DNA from: Sulfitobacter sp. OXR-159
GTDB taxonomy: Bacteria; Pseudomonadota; Alphaproteobacteria; Rhodobacterales; Rhodobacteraceae
DNA: 64,000 nt
Reading direction: 5' to 3'
Assembly (NCBI RefSeq): GCF_034377145.1
Contig: NZ_CP139707.1
Span: forward strand, 2,492,501 to 2,556,500
This document shows positions 24,196-33,313 of this stretch, piece by piece. Within the stretch, counting starts at the first letter, position 1. Each line of letters opens with the position of its first letter. The notes below the pieces were generated by a model. The model ran no database searches, was not told where the DNA came from, and saw only the letters and a list, made by a program, of their open reading frames with translations. The position numbers and the translations under genes are program-made.

Positions 24196-26243
24196 TGCGC
24201 CACCATCTTGACCGGCGGCTCCATCGCGTTGAGGGTGAAACCAAAGGTTTCAAGCCCCTCCAAAACCCCCGCCGCATGGGCCGCGCGGGCATGGTAGAGC
24301 CGCCTACCGCTCAGACGTTCGCGCAGCCCGTCCATTGCATTGCCGACCAAGATGCCACGGCCCGGCCCATCCTCCACGGCCTGCAACATATCGAAATCAT
24401 TGCCACTGTCCCCGGCCACCACGACCCGGTCCATTGGCATGCCCAACCGCCGCGCCGCGGCACAGACCGCAGGGCCCTTGCCCGCGGCCAGAGGCAAGAC
24501 ATCAATCAGCCGCCCGTGGGAGGCCACGATCTGCGCCGCCACGCCGCGCCGTGCCAGATGCCGTTCCAACCGGCGCGCGGTGCGCATGTCGCCGAAACCG
24601 CTGAGCTTCCAGCGCCGCTGTTCGACCCGTGCCTGCCAGTTAAAGCCGAACTCCTTCAGCGCGCGCTCCACCCGGTCGCGCTGCCATCCGGCGTCGAGTT
24701 TTTGGGCGAAACGCTCATCCAGACAAAGCCGTCCTTCCGCATCGGCCAGATAGACCTCAGTGCCGACAGAGGTGATGAAAACGCGCGGGCTTGGCAGGTT
24801 CCAATCGCGCAGAATGCGGCGGGCCTCCGGCAGGCTGCGGCCCGTGGCCACGGCAAACATCGGACGGTCGCGGGCGATCCATGCGTTGAACAAAGCAGCA
24901 GAAGGCGCGCAGCCGGTCAGCGTGTTGTCGATGTCGCTGGCCAGCATGACCGACGCTTGCGCCGTCACTGGCGCGGGGTTGCAAACCTCCTCGCAGATAT
25001 GTTGCACCTCTTCGGCCCATTTCGACCAATCGTAACGCCCGACATGGGCGCGCCCGGCTCGTGCAGCCTCGGCCCAGAACGCAGGCTCGTCCAAAAGCTT
25101 CAACAGCGCCGCCTCTATCGCCTCCACATCGCGGGGCGGCACACAGATGCCATGGCCAAGGTCCGCCACGATATCGGCAGGCCCGCCCTCTTGCGTCGCC
25201 ACCACCGGCAATCCATGAGAGGCCGCCTCCAACATGGTCAGGCCAAAGGGTTCATGCAGCGCGAGGTTCACGAAAACCCCGCCCGTCTGCGCCGCGCGGT
25301 CATAAAGTGCGGCCACATCGCCCTGCGTATGACTGGGCGGCAATGCCACCTTGCCCCGCAACGCTGGCACCTCCAGCGTCTCGCGCAGGCGGGTCAGTTC
25401 CGCGCGGGCCTCTGCATTCGCCTGCAGCGCATCGCCGTGCTGCCCTGCGAGGATCACAAGGTTCGCCCGCGCCTGTAGCGCAGGGCTGTCCGCATAGACC
25501 CGCGCCAAGGTTGCAAGGTTCTTGCGGGCCACGGGGCGCGCCACGGCCAGCAGCGTAGGGCGGTCGGGATCGCTCAGCCTATCCGCCAGCAAGGCGCGGC
25601 CCGCCCCGGCCTCTGCCGGGCGGCGCAGCGACACACCCGGAGAGACGCGGTGCACCCGCGCCTGCGCATCCGCCCCATAGGCGGCGACCTGCACCTCTGC
25701 CTCATCGCGCGAAGACAGCACCACCGCATCCGCCTCTAGCAGCGCGCGCCGTTCCGCCGCGATCCGGTCGGTATCTACTGCAGACCCCGATTTGCTCAGC
25801 GCCAGCGAATGCGGGGTATAGATCACCGGGATGCCGAACCGAGCGCGCGCCGCCAGTGCCAATTGCGCCGCATCGGCAAAATGCGCGTGGATCACATCCG
25901 GCAACCCCTGCGCCTGCGCCAAATCCTCTAGAAAAGCATCCACCAGTGCGGGAATTTCCGCGGCAAGGTTTTCTTTGCTTAGATACCCCCGCTGCGCGGT
26001 CCAAAGCCGCCGGATCGACAGGCTGCGGCTGACCTGCTGCTCGGCCTGGGCGTGAACCGCCCCGAGCGCCGGCTCATCGAAAGCACGGGTCACGATCTGC
26101 AGTGCATCCACATCACCCCGTGCCGCCTGCGCGCGCGCGGCCCCCAAGATATAGGCGATGTGACCGCCGGTATCTTCGGTCACGCCATAGTTGACAGACG
26201 GCGCTGTGAGGCAGCCCCCGAGGGCAATGTGGCAAATGAACAT
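24192..26243 (-). CDS. Sucrose-phosphate synthase/phosphatase-like fusion (GT4 + HAD-IIB)
   Basis: This 683-residue fusion has two parts. Residues 1 to about 430 are a GT4 enzyme with sucrose-phosphate-synthase features: EDTGGHIAYILGAARA, PDVIHAHFADAAQLA, TPHSLALSK, and HEPFGLTMLEAASHGLPVVA. Residues about 455-670 are a HAD-IIB phosphatase of the sucrose-phosphatase kind: ASDIDNTLTG (nucleophile Asp), VFITSVGTEVYL, and GDSGNDFDML. It would make and dephosphorylate sucrose-6-phosphate or a similar disaccharide. AAGGAG precedes ATG 26243. It heads the operon with three further glycosyltransferases. The exact donor and acceptor are unproven. Confidence 0.82.
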   Translation of the reverse strand: MFICHIALGGCLTAPSVNYGVTEDTGGHIAYILGAARAQAARGDVDALQIVTRAFDEPALGAVHAQAEQQVSRSLSIRRLWTAQRGYLSKENLAAEIPALVDAFLEDLAQAQGLPDVIHAHFADAAQLALAARARFGIPVIYTPHSLALSKSGSAVDTDRIAAERRALLEADAVVLSSRDEAEVQVAAYGADAQARVHRVSPGVSLRRPAEAGAGRALLADRLSDPDRPTLLAVARPVARKNLATLARVYADSPALQARANLVILAGQHGDALQANAEARAELTRLRETLEVPALRGKVALPPSHTQGDVAALYDRAAQTGGVFVNLALHEPFGLTMLEAASHGLPVVATQEGGPADIVADLGHGICVPPRDVEAIEAALLKLLDEPAFWAEAARAGRAHVGRYDWSKWAEEVQHICEEVCNPAPVTAQASVMLASDIDNTLTGCAPSAALFNAWIARDRPMFAVATGRSLPEARRILRDWNLPSPRVFITSVGTEVYLADAEGRLCLDERFAQKLDAGWQRDRVERALKEFGFNWQARVEQRRWKLSGFGDMRTARRLERHLARRGVAAQIVASHGRLIDVLPLAAGKGPAVCAAARRLGMPMDRVVVAGDSGNDFDMLQAVEDGPGRGILVGNAMDGLRERLSGRRLYHARAAHAAGVLEGLETFGFTLNAMEPPVKMVAQ

Positions 26244-26299
26244 GAGCGGGTCTCCTTATGGAGAGGTGACCCCCCTCGCGCCCCCTCCGTTCCGATAAC

Positions 26300-26319
26300 A
26301 AATGTTAATGCAAACATTT
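26300..26319. promoter_or_regulatory. Perfect inverted repeat, possible operator
   Basis: AAATGTT (26300-26306) and AACATTT (26313-26319) are separated by six bases. The site lies in the 146-base gap between the divergent sucrose-type operon and the sulfotransferase gene, the only AT-rich stretch there. A regulator bound here could control both. Which one is unknown. Confidence 0.5.
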
Positions 26320-26389
26320 CTCGACGACGGGCATGGCGGTCCTAGCTCCTAGCCACTGTACCCTGCCCAGCCCCAATCAGAGCCCGCCA

Positions 26390-27169
26390 ATGCCTTCCCA
26401 GCCCCCTCCGCGCTATCTGTTCATCGGCGGGCTGCACCGCTCTGGCACGTCGTTGGTCAATCGGCTGGCCAATGCCCTGCCCGGCGCGGGCGGCATCACC
26501 GGATCGGCAGCGCCCGAGAATGAAGGCGTCTACCTGCAAGGGGCCATCCCCCATACGGCGCAATCCGGACGGCCCATGCATTTCGCCACCAATCCACAGG
26601 AACATCTGACCGAGGCCCACCCGCTCAACACTTTGGAGACAAAGACCCGGCTGACGCAGGACTGGGCGCCGTGGTTCGCCCCCGACCTGCGCTGGCGGGT
26701 CGAGAAATCGCCGGTGAACCTGACCCGCATGCGGTTGATGCAGCACCTCTTTCCGATGTCGCAGTTCATCGTGGTTCTGCGCCACCCCGAAGTGGTCGCG
26801 GCCTCCGTCGCCGCATGGGTCGATGCCCCGCCACAGGCGTTGATCGATCACTGGATCGGGGCGCAGGCGCAGATGTTGGGCGACCTGCCCTATCTTCATG
26901 CGGTGATGGTGCTGCGCTACGAGGATATCGTCGCCGACGCCCCCCGCGCCCTGCGCCGGATCGCGCGTTTCATTGACCTCTCCGAAGCGGCGCTGCCCGA
27001 AGGCATCGCGGATGGAAATCAAAGCTATACCGGGGTCCCGCAGATGACGGCGGAACAGGCGGAGGAAGCCGCGCGGTGGGGCTATGCCCCCGGGTTGCAG
27101 GTCTCACCTTGGCCCGGCCTGATCCAACACCCGCTGCGCGCCGTGCGGGAGGCGGTCGCAGCGGCCTGA
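26390..27169 (+). CDS. Sulfotransferase family protein
   Basis: This 259-residue PAPS-dependent enzyme has the 5'-phosphosulfate loop in FIGGLHRSGTSLVNRLA and the 3'-phosphate motif in FIVVLRHPEVVAASVAAW. ATG 26390 gives a start close to the P-loop; ATG 26333 would add 19 mostly Pro/Ser residues. It is divergent from the sucrose-type glycosyltransferase operon, so it may sulfate the product of that operon. Protein, lipid or saccharide could be the acceptor. Confidence 0.85.
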   Translation: MPSQPPPRYLFIGGLHRSGTSLVNRLANALPGAGGITGSAAPENEGVYLQGAIPHTAQSGRPMHFATNPQEHLTEAHPLNTLETKTRLTQDWAPWFAPDLRWRVEKSPVNLTRMRLMQHLFPMSQFIVVLRHPEVVAASVAAWVDAPPQALIDHWIGAQAQMLGDLPYLHAVMVLRYEDIVADAPRALRRIARFIDLSEAALPEGIADGNQSYTGVPQMTAEQAEEAARWGYAPGLQVSPWPGLIQHPLRAVREAVAAA

Positions 27170-27173
27170 TCCG

Positions 27174-28178
27174 TTAGCCGTTGCCAAACACCCCGGTCAG
27201 CGCACGTTTGACGATGCCCCGCACGCCGGGGCGTTTTTCGCGGGCAAAGGGCAGCGGGCGGCAGACCTCGATCGCGGCCACCCCGACCCGAGCTGTCAGC
27301 GCGCCATTTACCAGCCCTTCGCCAAAACGTCGGCTCAGCTTGGCCACGATGGAGCCCCCCAAAAGCGGCTCAATCAGGTCGTCGCCCACCGCCACGGCCC
27401 CGGTGGCGACCAAATGCGACAGCACTGCGCGGGTCAGCCGCCACGAGCCGAAAAAGCCCGAACGCCCGCCATAGATCTCGGCAATGCGGCGGATCATCCG
27501 CAGGTTGCTGCTGAGCGCCGCGGCCACATCAGCCAGCGCCAAGGGGACCAGCGCGGTGACGGCGGCGACCTGCCGGGCGGCGGCCTCGACCTCGCGGGTG
27601 GCGGCGCGGTCGAGGGGGGCTAGAACCTCGCTCTCGGCCAGCCCTAGCAGCGCCTCGGCATCGAATTGATCGCCGCGCAGTTCGGTCAGCCGGTCGCGGC
27701 CCCAGCGGGTGTCTTCACGGTGTTTGTAAAGCGTTTCCAGCCGATCCGTCACGCTGCGTGCGGCGGATAAATCCCCCTGTGCCAGCGCCTCGCCCGCGTC
27801 ATGGCGCAGCCCGTCCAGCCGCGCCAGACGCCCAAAGGCCGCCATTTCGCGCAGCGACAGCAGCAGTAGCACCAGCAAGAACGCCCCAATCAGCAGCGTC
27901 ATCGCCCAGCCCAGCAGCGGGTAGCGCGCCATCAGGTCGGTCACAAAGGTCCAAGCCGCGATCGACACCAGCGCCGTCACCAGCGCACCGGCCAGCGCCC
28001 AGAACATCCGCACCAGCCGCGAGGGTTTGCGCGCCGCGAGCCGTGCTGCGATCTGCATCGCTTGACCCTTGGGCGGCGGCGCTTCGACGTCCAACTCCGG
28101 CACGGCTGGCGCGTCGGCGACCGAGGGCTGGGGCTTGGCGTCTTCTTCTAGGTCAAACAGGATCGGTCCCCGGGCCAT
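27174..28178 (-). CDS. ycjF: YcjF family membrane protein (TIGR01620/DUF697)
   Basis: This 334-residue protein has a cytosolic Pro-rich start, two membrane helices (about residues 58-80 and 88-112: WALAGALVTALVSIAAW, GWAMTLLIGAFLLVLLLL) and a C-terminal DUF697 part (AAVTALVPLALADVAAAL). It belongs with YcjX as a stress-linked pair. Its start overlaps the GNAT stop by one base (TGATG). The function is unknown in detail. Confidence 0.88.
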   Translation of the reverse strand: MARGPILFDLEEDAKPQPSVADAPAVPELDVEAPPPKGQAMQIAARLAARKPSRLVRMFWALAGALVTALVSIAAWTFVTDLMARYPLLGWAMTLLIGAFLLVLLLLSLREMAAFGRLARLDGLRHDAGEALAQGDLSAARSVTDRLETLYKHREDTRWGRDRLTELRGDQFDAEALLGLAESEVLAPLDRAATREVEAAARQVAAVTALVPLALADVAAALSSNLRMIRRIAEIYGGRSGFFGSWRLTRAVLSHLVATGAVAVGDDLIEPLLGGSIVAKLSRRFGEGLVNGALTARVGVAAIEVCRPLPFAREKRPGVRGIVKRALTGVFGNG

Positions 28179-28642
28179 CAGGCGGCCTCCCTTTGCCAGT
28201 GCAATGTAAGATCGGGCAGCCCTTCGTCATTGGCGCTGCCATCGCCGCGTGCGGTTTCGGCAAACCCGTGGTGGCGGTAGAAAGCGATGGCCTCTGCATT
28301 GGCCTGAAATGTCCAGCAAGTCAGTGCCTTATGGCGCGTCTTTAACCTTCGCAACAAGGCCGATCCGATGCCCCGTCCCCGCGCCGCCTGTGACACATAA
28401 AGCGCATCCAACTCCCCGCCCTCACAGGCCGCGAAACCGGCGATCCGGCCTGCCTGCTCGGCCACCGTGACCCAGCCGCGGGCGATCATAGCGTCAGCGT
28501 GGGCGATATCCTCAGCCGCCGTATGAATGCGCGGCAACCATTTAGTATCGCGGGCAAAATCGCTCATGATGCCGCCCACGGCACCCGCGTCTAGGGGTTG
28601 CGCCGGGCGCAGGGTGGCGGGGCGGGTCAGCACCGCGGTCAT
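28178..28642 (-). CDS. GNAT family N-acetyltransferase
   Basis: This 154-residue protein carries the acetyl-CoA loop ARGRGIGSALLRRL (motif A, RxxGxG/A) with motif B (NAEAIAFYRHHGFAET). The substrate is unknown. It is wedged between ycjX and ycjF with overlapping stop and start codons on both sides, so it is translated with them. Confidence 0.9.
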   Translation of the reverse strand: MTAVLTRPATLRPAQPLDAGAVGGIMSDFARDTKWLPRIHTAAEDIAHADAMIARGWVTVAEQAGRIAGFAACEGGELDALYVSQAARGRGIGSALLRRLKTRHKALTCWTFQANAEAIAFYRHHGFAETARGDGSANDEGLPDLTLHWQREAA

Positions 28643-30066
28643 AGTCGGTCCCCGATCAGAAACTCCGCCGCGCGGTCGAGCCGGATATGGGGCGGGCCGT
28701 CGCCGGGGCGCAGGTCCAACACCGCCGGCGCAAAACGCATGATCTGGTAATCCGCGCCCAGCCATTCCTGCGCGCCCTGCCGGGCGGGGGTCAGCAAATG
28801 CGCCGGGTCTTCAGGCAACTCTCCGGGGTAGAATGCCGCCTGCCGCCCGCGTGTTTCATCGTCGTTCAAAAGCGTGCCGCACACCACGTCGAGCGGCTCA
28901 CCGCCATGGGTCATCACGTCTTCGGTCGTGGCGCGCAGGCTGGCGATGGCCATCGCCCGCGTGCCCGCGCCTGCGTATTGCGCCCGGTCCCGCGCGTCGC
29001 GGATCAGCGCCTGCATGATGCCGCTCAAGCGGGGGTGCTGGCTGTGATGCAAGTGGTCGGCCTTGGTGGCCGCAAACAGGATTTTCTCAACCCGCTTGCC
29101 GCGCAGCAGGCTGGTCAGGAAGTTGTTTGTCCCCGGACGGAAGGCGCCCAGAATATCGGCCATCGCGCCGCGCAGGTCTTCGACCGCCCGCGGCCCTTGG
29201 TGGATCGCGCCAAGCGCGTCGACCAGCACCACCTGCCTGTCGATCCTAGAAAAATGATCCCGGAAGAAGGGCTGCACGACCTGTTTCTTATAGGCCTCGA
29301 ACCGCCGCGCCATCTCGCGGATCAGCGACTTACGCGGTGCCCCGTCGGAGCCCGGCAGCGGCGCGAAGGTCAACACCGGTGAGCCTGCAAGGTCACCGGG
29401 CAGCAGAAACCGCCCCGGCGTACAGTCGGAATAGCCATTGGCGCGGGCGGTTTGCAGATAATCGGCAAAGCTGTCGGCAAGCCTGCGGGCGGTGGTTTCT
29501 TCCAACTCGGCATGGGGGTCGGTCTGCCCGGCCAGCGCGCGGTAGCCCGCCGCCTCCTCACGCGAGGCGATACGCTCAATCACCTGCGCCGACCATTCGG
29601 CGTAGGTGACATCCATCAGCGCCAGATCAAGTAGCCATTCGCCGGGGTAATCCACGATATCCAGATGCAGCGTGCGTGGCCCTTGCAGCCCCGCCAGCAA
29701 CCCATTGGGCCGCACCTTGAGCGACAGCCGCAATTCCGAGATCGCCCGCGTGCTTTCCGGCCAATGCGGCGTCTTGCCGGTCAGCGCGGCGAGGTGGTTC
29801 TCATAGTCAAAACGCGGCACGGTATCGTCGGGCTGTGGCTGCAAAAACGCCGCCTCTATCCGCCCTTCGGAGGCCGCAAGCAGCCCCGGCATCCGCCCCC
29901 GGTCCAGCAGGTTCGCCACCAGCGAGGTGATGAAAACCGTCTTGCCCGAGCGCGCAAGCCCGGTGACGCCCAGCCGGATCACCGGCTCGAAAAACGTCTC
30001 TCCCACCGTGTCGGTGACATTCTCAAACTGCCGCCAAATGCCGTCGGCAATGCCTGTGATACCCAA
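28639..30066 (-). CDS. ycjX: YcjX family P-loop NTPase
   Basis: This 475-residue protein has P-loop GVTGLARSGKTVFITS (about residues 33-48) and the DUF463 features DIVDYPGEWLLDL and FAATKADHLHHSQH (a GTPase-like NKxD substitute, TKAD). YcjX proteins are heat-shock-linked in enterobacteria. The start is a TTG at 30066 with GGGACGG upstream; no in-frame ATG precedes the conserved region. It is divergent from truA by 89 bases. Confidence 0.88.
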   Translation of the reverse strand: MGITGIADGIWRQFENVTDTVGETFFEPVIRLGVTGLARSGKTVFITSLVANLLDRGRMPGLLAASEGRIEAAFLQPQPDDTVPRFDYENHLAALTGKTPHWPESTRAISELRLSLKVRPNGLLAGLQGPRTLHLDIVDYPGEWLLDLALMDVTYAEWSAQVIERIASREEAAGYRALAGQTDPHAELEETTARRLADSFADYLQTARANGYSDCTPGRFLLPGDLAGSPVLTFAPLPGSDGAPRKSLIREMARRFEAYKKQVVQPFFRDHFSRIDRQVVLVDALGAIHQGPRAVEDLRGAMADILGAFRPGTNNFLTSLLRGKRVEKILFAATKADHLHHSQHPRLSGIMQALIRDARDRAQYAGAGTRAMAIASLRATTEDVMTHGGEPLDVVCGTLLNDDETRGRQAAFYPGELPEDPAHLLTPARQGAQEWLGADYQIMRFAPAVLDLRPGDGPPHIRLDRAAEFLIGDRL

Positions 30067-30155
30067 AGCTGCGCCCGTCCCTTTGTCTTTGCCGTTAACA
30101 TAGGGTCGGCAGCCGGGGATTGCCAGAAGCGCCCGCCCGCGTTAATGCCCCGTCC

Positions 30156-30929
30156 ATGCCCAGATATGCCTTGAAAATCGAATACCACGGTGCGCCCTTC
30201 AATGGGTGGCAACGTCAGGTTGACCAGCCCACAGTACAAGGCGCGATCGAGGCCGCCTTGGCCAAGTTGGAGCCGGGCGCGCATACCATCGCCGCCGCCG
30301 GGCGCACCGATACCGGCGTGCATGGGCTGGCGCAGGTCGCCCATTGCGACATGGCCCGCGACTGGCGGCCCTTTCGTCTGGGCGAAGCGCTGAATTATCA
30401 TCTGAAACCGCAGCCCATTGCGATCACCGATTGCGTACTGGCCCCCGATGATTTCCACGCCCGTTTCTCGGCGCTTGAGCGGCGCTATCACTTCCGCATC
30501 CTCAGCCGCCGCGCCCCGGCGGTGCATCAGGCGGGGCTGGTTTGGCAGATCAAACATGGCTTGGATTTAGAGGCGATGCAGGCGGCGGCGGATCTCTTGG
30601 TGGGTAAACATGATTTCACCACCTTCCGCTCAACCGTCTGTCAGGCGGAAAGCCCGGTGAAAACACTGGACCGCTTGCAGGTCTCGCAGGTCGAGACCAT
30701 GACCGGAACGGAATATCATTTCGACGTGCGCGCGCGGTCTTTCCTGCACAACCAAGTGCGCAGCTTCGTCGGCTCGTTAGAGCGTGTCGGCGCGGGCTCT
30801 TGGAGCGTGGCGGATATGGGTGCGGCGCTTGCGGCAAAGGACCGTGCAGCCTGCGGGCCGGTCTGCCCGCCGCAGGGGCTTTATCTGGCGCATGTGAGCT
30901 ATCCGGTGGACCCGTTCGCTAAGGTGTGA
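30156..30929 (+). CDS. truA: tRNA pseudouridine synthase A
   Basis: This 257-residue enzyme modifies U38-40 in the tRNA anticodon arm. The catalytic Asp lies in [19 protein letters not shown]; other motifs are [20 protein letters not shown] and [16 protein letters not shown] 30156 begins the family-typical [12 protein letters not shown]; an upstream ATG 30120 is less likely. Confidence 0.95.
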   Translation: MPRYALKIEYHGAPFNGWQRQVDQPTVQGAIEAALAKLEPGAHTIAAAGRTDTGVHGLAQVAHCDMARDWRPFRLGEALNYHLKPQPIAITDCVLAPDDFHARFSALERRYHFRILSRRAPAVHQAGLVWQIKHGLDLEAMQAAADLLVGKHDFTTFRSTVCQAESPVKTLDRLQVSQVETMTGTEYHFDVRARSFLHNQVRSFVGSLERVGAGSWSVADMGAALAAKDRAACGPVCPPQGLYLAHVSYPVDPFAKV

Positions 30930-30932
30930 CGA

Positions 30933-31110
30933 GGACCATCGCCTGCCCGCGCGGTGGCGATGCTACGGTATCTTCATGCCACTTTATGGCGCAACCATGG
31001 GAGGGCTTTTAGTCGTGTTCCGCCCGTGGCTAAATCGCCTCCCCGACCGGGCGGGCAGGCGATGGTCCGGCGCCTTCGGCTTGTTTCCGGACCCGTAAGC
31101 ACCCTTACGG
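30933..31110. repeat. Structured convergent intergenic region with competing inverted repeats
   Basis: GGACCATCGCCTGCCCGC (30933-30950) has a perfect reverse complement at 31051-31068. GGTCCGG (31064-31070) can instead pair with CCGGACC (31087-31093), so the two stems compete. A third perfect hairpin, CCGTAAG-CACC-CTTACGG (31093-31110), overlaps the gnd stop codon. The region separates the convergent truA and gnd genes. It has no T runs typical of intrinsic terminators. Confidence 0.6.
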
Positions 31111-32562
31111 CAAAGGCGTCCACGTCCCGTGGAACTTGCCCTCTTCGCTTATCCGCTCGAACCCATGCGCGCCGAAGAAATCGCGCTGAGCTTGGATCAT
31201 ATTGGCCGTGCCGCGCGCCCGGCGCATGCTATCATACCACGCGAGCGCCGCCGACAGCGCAGGCAGCGCCACGCCGAGCAGCGCGCCCGCCGCCACCACA
31301 CGCCGCAACGCGGGAACGCTCTCTTCCAGCCGTTTGCGCATGGCGGGGGCAAGGATCAGATGCCCGCCCGGCAACTCACCCCGGAAGGCATCGGCAAACT
31401 CGTCCAACAGCGCCGAGCGGATGATGCAGCCCGCCCGCCAAATCTCGGAAATACGCGCCATATCGAGGGACCAGTCGAACTCCTCCGACGCCGCCGAAAG
31501 GATGCGAAAGCCCTGCGCGTGGCCGATGATCCGCCCGGCCAAAAGCGCCATCTCCAGATCGTCCACCTCAGGCAGTGGCGCGTCTTGCACGCCCTCTGGC
31601 AGCAGCGGTTCGGCCATCTCGCGCACGGCCTTTTCGCTCGACCAGCCACGCGCGCCGACGGCGGCTTCGATGGTATTGGCCGATTGCCCCATCTTGAGCG
31701 CTTCGATCAAGGTCCAGCGCCCAGTGCCCTTTTGCCCCGCCTGATCGCGGATCACGTCGACCATCGGCGTGCCGCTTTGGGTGTCGACTGACAAAAGCGC
31801 GGCTGCCGACACTTCGATCAGATAGGAATTCAGCGGCCCTTTGCGCCAGTCGGCGAAAAGGTTGCCGATCTCTACCGCGCCCTGCCCGCCTGCATCCCGC
31901 AGCAGGCCGTAGACTTCGGCGATCATCTGCATATCGGCATATTCGATACCGTTATGCACCGTCTTAACGAAATGCCCCGCCCCGTCGGGGCCCAAATGCG
32001 CCACGCAGGGGGAGCCTTCGAAATGGGCGGCAATCGTCTCGGCCATCGGTTTGAACTGGGTCCACGAATGTTCGCTGCCGCCCACCATCATCGACGGGCC
32101 ATTACGCGCCCCGGCCTCTCCGCCCGACACGCCCATGCCGACGAAGTGCAGACCGGTGCCGTCCAATGCGGCACTGCGGCGGCGGGTGTCGTGGAAATCG
32201 GCATTGCCGCCGTCGATCAAGGTGTCGCCCTCATCCAGCAGCGGTTTGATCGTCTCGATCATCGCATCGACCGGCGCGCCAGAGGGGATCATGAACAAGA
32301 TGCTGCGCGGGCGGGCGATGGCGGCGACGAAATCTTCCAGCCGCTCGGCCCCGATCAGTCGCTCAGCCAGCGGGCCGGCCTCGTCAAGGAAAGGCGCGAT
32401 CCACTCTGTCTCACGATTGCTCACCGCCACGGTAAAGCCGTTGTCGGCCAAGTTCAGCGCCAGAGCCGAGCCCATGGTGCCTAGCCCGTATACCCCGATA
32501 TCGGCGCCTGCCCCCCGTGCCGCGCCCCCGTCCGCCTGCGTGCCAGTTGCCATAACGATCAT
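31105..32562 (-). CDS. gnd: 6-phosphogluconate dehydrogenase (decarboxylating)
   Basis: This 485-residue enzyme of the oxidative pentose phosphate pathway makes ribulose-5-phosphate, CO2 and NADPH. The coenzyme site is YGLGTMGSALALNLADNG; catalytic residues fall in GVSGGEAGARNGPSMM and KTVHNGIEYADMQMI. The N-terminus carries about 20 extra Gly/Ala residues; ATG 32553 is an alternative start. It stands alone, divergent from the Nudix gene. Confidence 0.95.
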   Translation of the reverse strand: MIVMATGTQADGGAARGAGADIGVYGLGTMGSALALNLADNGFTVAVSNRETEWIAPFLDEAGPLAERLIGAERLEDFVAAIARPRSILFMIPSGAPVDAMIETIKPLLDEGDTLIDGGNADFHDTRRRSAALDGTGLHFVGMGVSGGEAGARNGPSMMVGGSEHSWTQFKPMAETIAAHFEGSPCVAHLGPDGAGHFVKTVHNGIEYADMQMIAEVYGLLRDAGGQGAVEIGNLFADWRKGPLNSYLIEVSAAALLSVDTQSGTPMVDVIRDQAGQKGTGRWTLIEALKMGQSANTIEAAVGARGWSSEKAVREMAEPLLPEGVQDAPLPEVDDLEMALLAGRIIGHAQGFRILSAASEEFDWSLDMARISEIWRAGCIIRSALLDEFADAFRGELPGGHLILAPAMRKRLEESVPALRRVVAAGALLGVALPALSAALAWYDSMRRARGTANMIQAQRDFFGAHGFERISEEGKFHGTWTPLP

Positions 32563-32615
32563 GCCTCATTTCTAGCCGGTCATACTGCAAGCCCGCCGAT
32601 CCGGCGCGCCGCAGT

Positions 32616-32644
32616 TTGATTTGCGTTCGGGAACACTATATAAT
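32616..32644 (+). promoter_or_regulatory. Sigma-70-type promoter of the Nudix gene
   Basis: TTGATT (32616-32621), 17 bases, then TATAAT (32639-32644). The -10 box is a perfect match to the consensus. The start codon lies 44 bases downstream. Confidence 0.75.
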
Positions 32645-32688
32645 GCGGGGATAACAAGAAAAACACCCGACCGAGGCATAGTTCTGTA

Positions 32689-33150
32689 ATGACACAAGTA
32701 TTTAGACGCGCTTGGGAGGATATGGTCCTTCCTATTTTCAAACGTCCCCGCCGCGTGCAGGTTGCGGCCCTTTGCTACCGCGACACCGAGGCAGGCAAAA
32801 AGGTGCTGCTGATCACCAGCCGTGACACGGGCCGCTGGATTTTGCCCAAGGGCTGGCCGATCGACGGGTTGGACGGTGCCGGAGCCGCCTTGCAAGAAGC
32901 ATGGGAAGAGGCCGGGGTGACAAAAGCCGACATCGAATCCGATCCGATGGGCATTTTCGACTATGACAAGGGTCTCGGCGAAGGCTTGACCGTGCCCGTG
33001 ACCACACAGGTCTATCTCACCCGCGTGCGCGATCTAAGCGAGGAATACCCCGAAGCGGGCATGCGCAAGCGCGCGTGGTTCACACCACAGGAGGCATCCG
33101 AACTGGTGGATGAGCCTGATCTTAAAGCAATCTTGACCGCCTTTCACTAA
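32689..33150 (+). CDS. Nudix hydrolase
   Basis: This 153-residue protein carries the Nudix box from GWPIDGLDGAGAALQEAWEE through AGV (about 50-73), with the QEAWEEAG core that binds metal. The PKGWPIDG form and a short N-terminal PRRVQVAALCYR strand match diphosphoinositol-polyphosphate-type and related Nudix enzymes common in alphaproteobacteria. The substrate is unknown. It has its own promoter. Confidence 0.9.
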   Translation: MTQVFRRAWEDMVLPIFKRPRRVQVAALCYRDTEAGKKVLLITSRDTGRWILPKGWPIDGLDGAGAALQEAWEEAGVTKADIESDPMGIFDYDKGLGEGLTVPVTTQVYLTRVRDLSEEYPEAGMRKRAWFTPQEASELVDEPDLKAILTAFH

Positions 33151-33158
33151 AGTCTAGC

Positions 33159-33182
33159 GGCACCGGGCCTCTGCTCGGTGCC
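33159..33182. terminator. GC-rich hairpin after the Nudix gene
   Basis: GGCACCG (33159-33165) pairs with CGGTGCC (33176-33182) over a 10-base loop, 8 bases past the Nudix stop. No T run follows, so termination is only possible. Confidence 0.4.
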
Positions 33183-33222
33183 CCATTGCCCTTCTCCCAC
33201 CCCCAATGCCGCCCCCGCCGAA

Positions 33223-33240
33223 TGTTACAATTTTGTGACA
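33223..33240 (+). promoter_or_regulatory. Candidate Pho box upstream of the phosphate carrier
   Basis: TGTTACA (33223-33229), four AT bases, then TGTGACA (33234-33240): two heptamers at the 11-bp period used by PhoB, 73 bases before the carrier start. The match to the TGTCA-type consensus is partial. Confidence 0.45.
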
Positions 33241-33313
33241 GGGTGACTTGCGCCCTCGATAGCCTTATGTCACCCCCCGCTGAACGTTAGGATCGTTGGG
33301 AGATCATACAGGA

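Noticed and set aside
30954..31424. A plus-strand frame starting in the truA/gnd gap
   Set aside because: It runs into the reverse of gnd, is Arg/Pro-rich shadow sequence and has no ribosome site.
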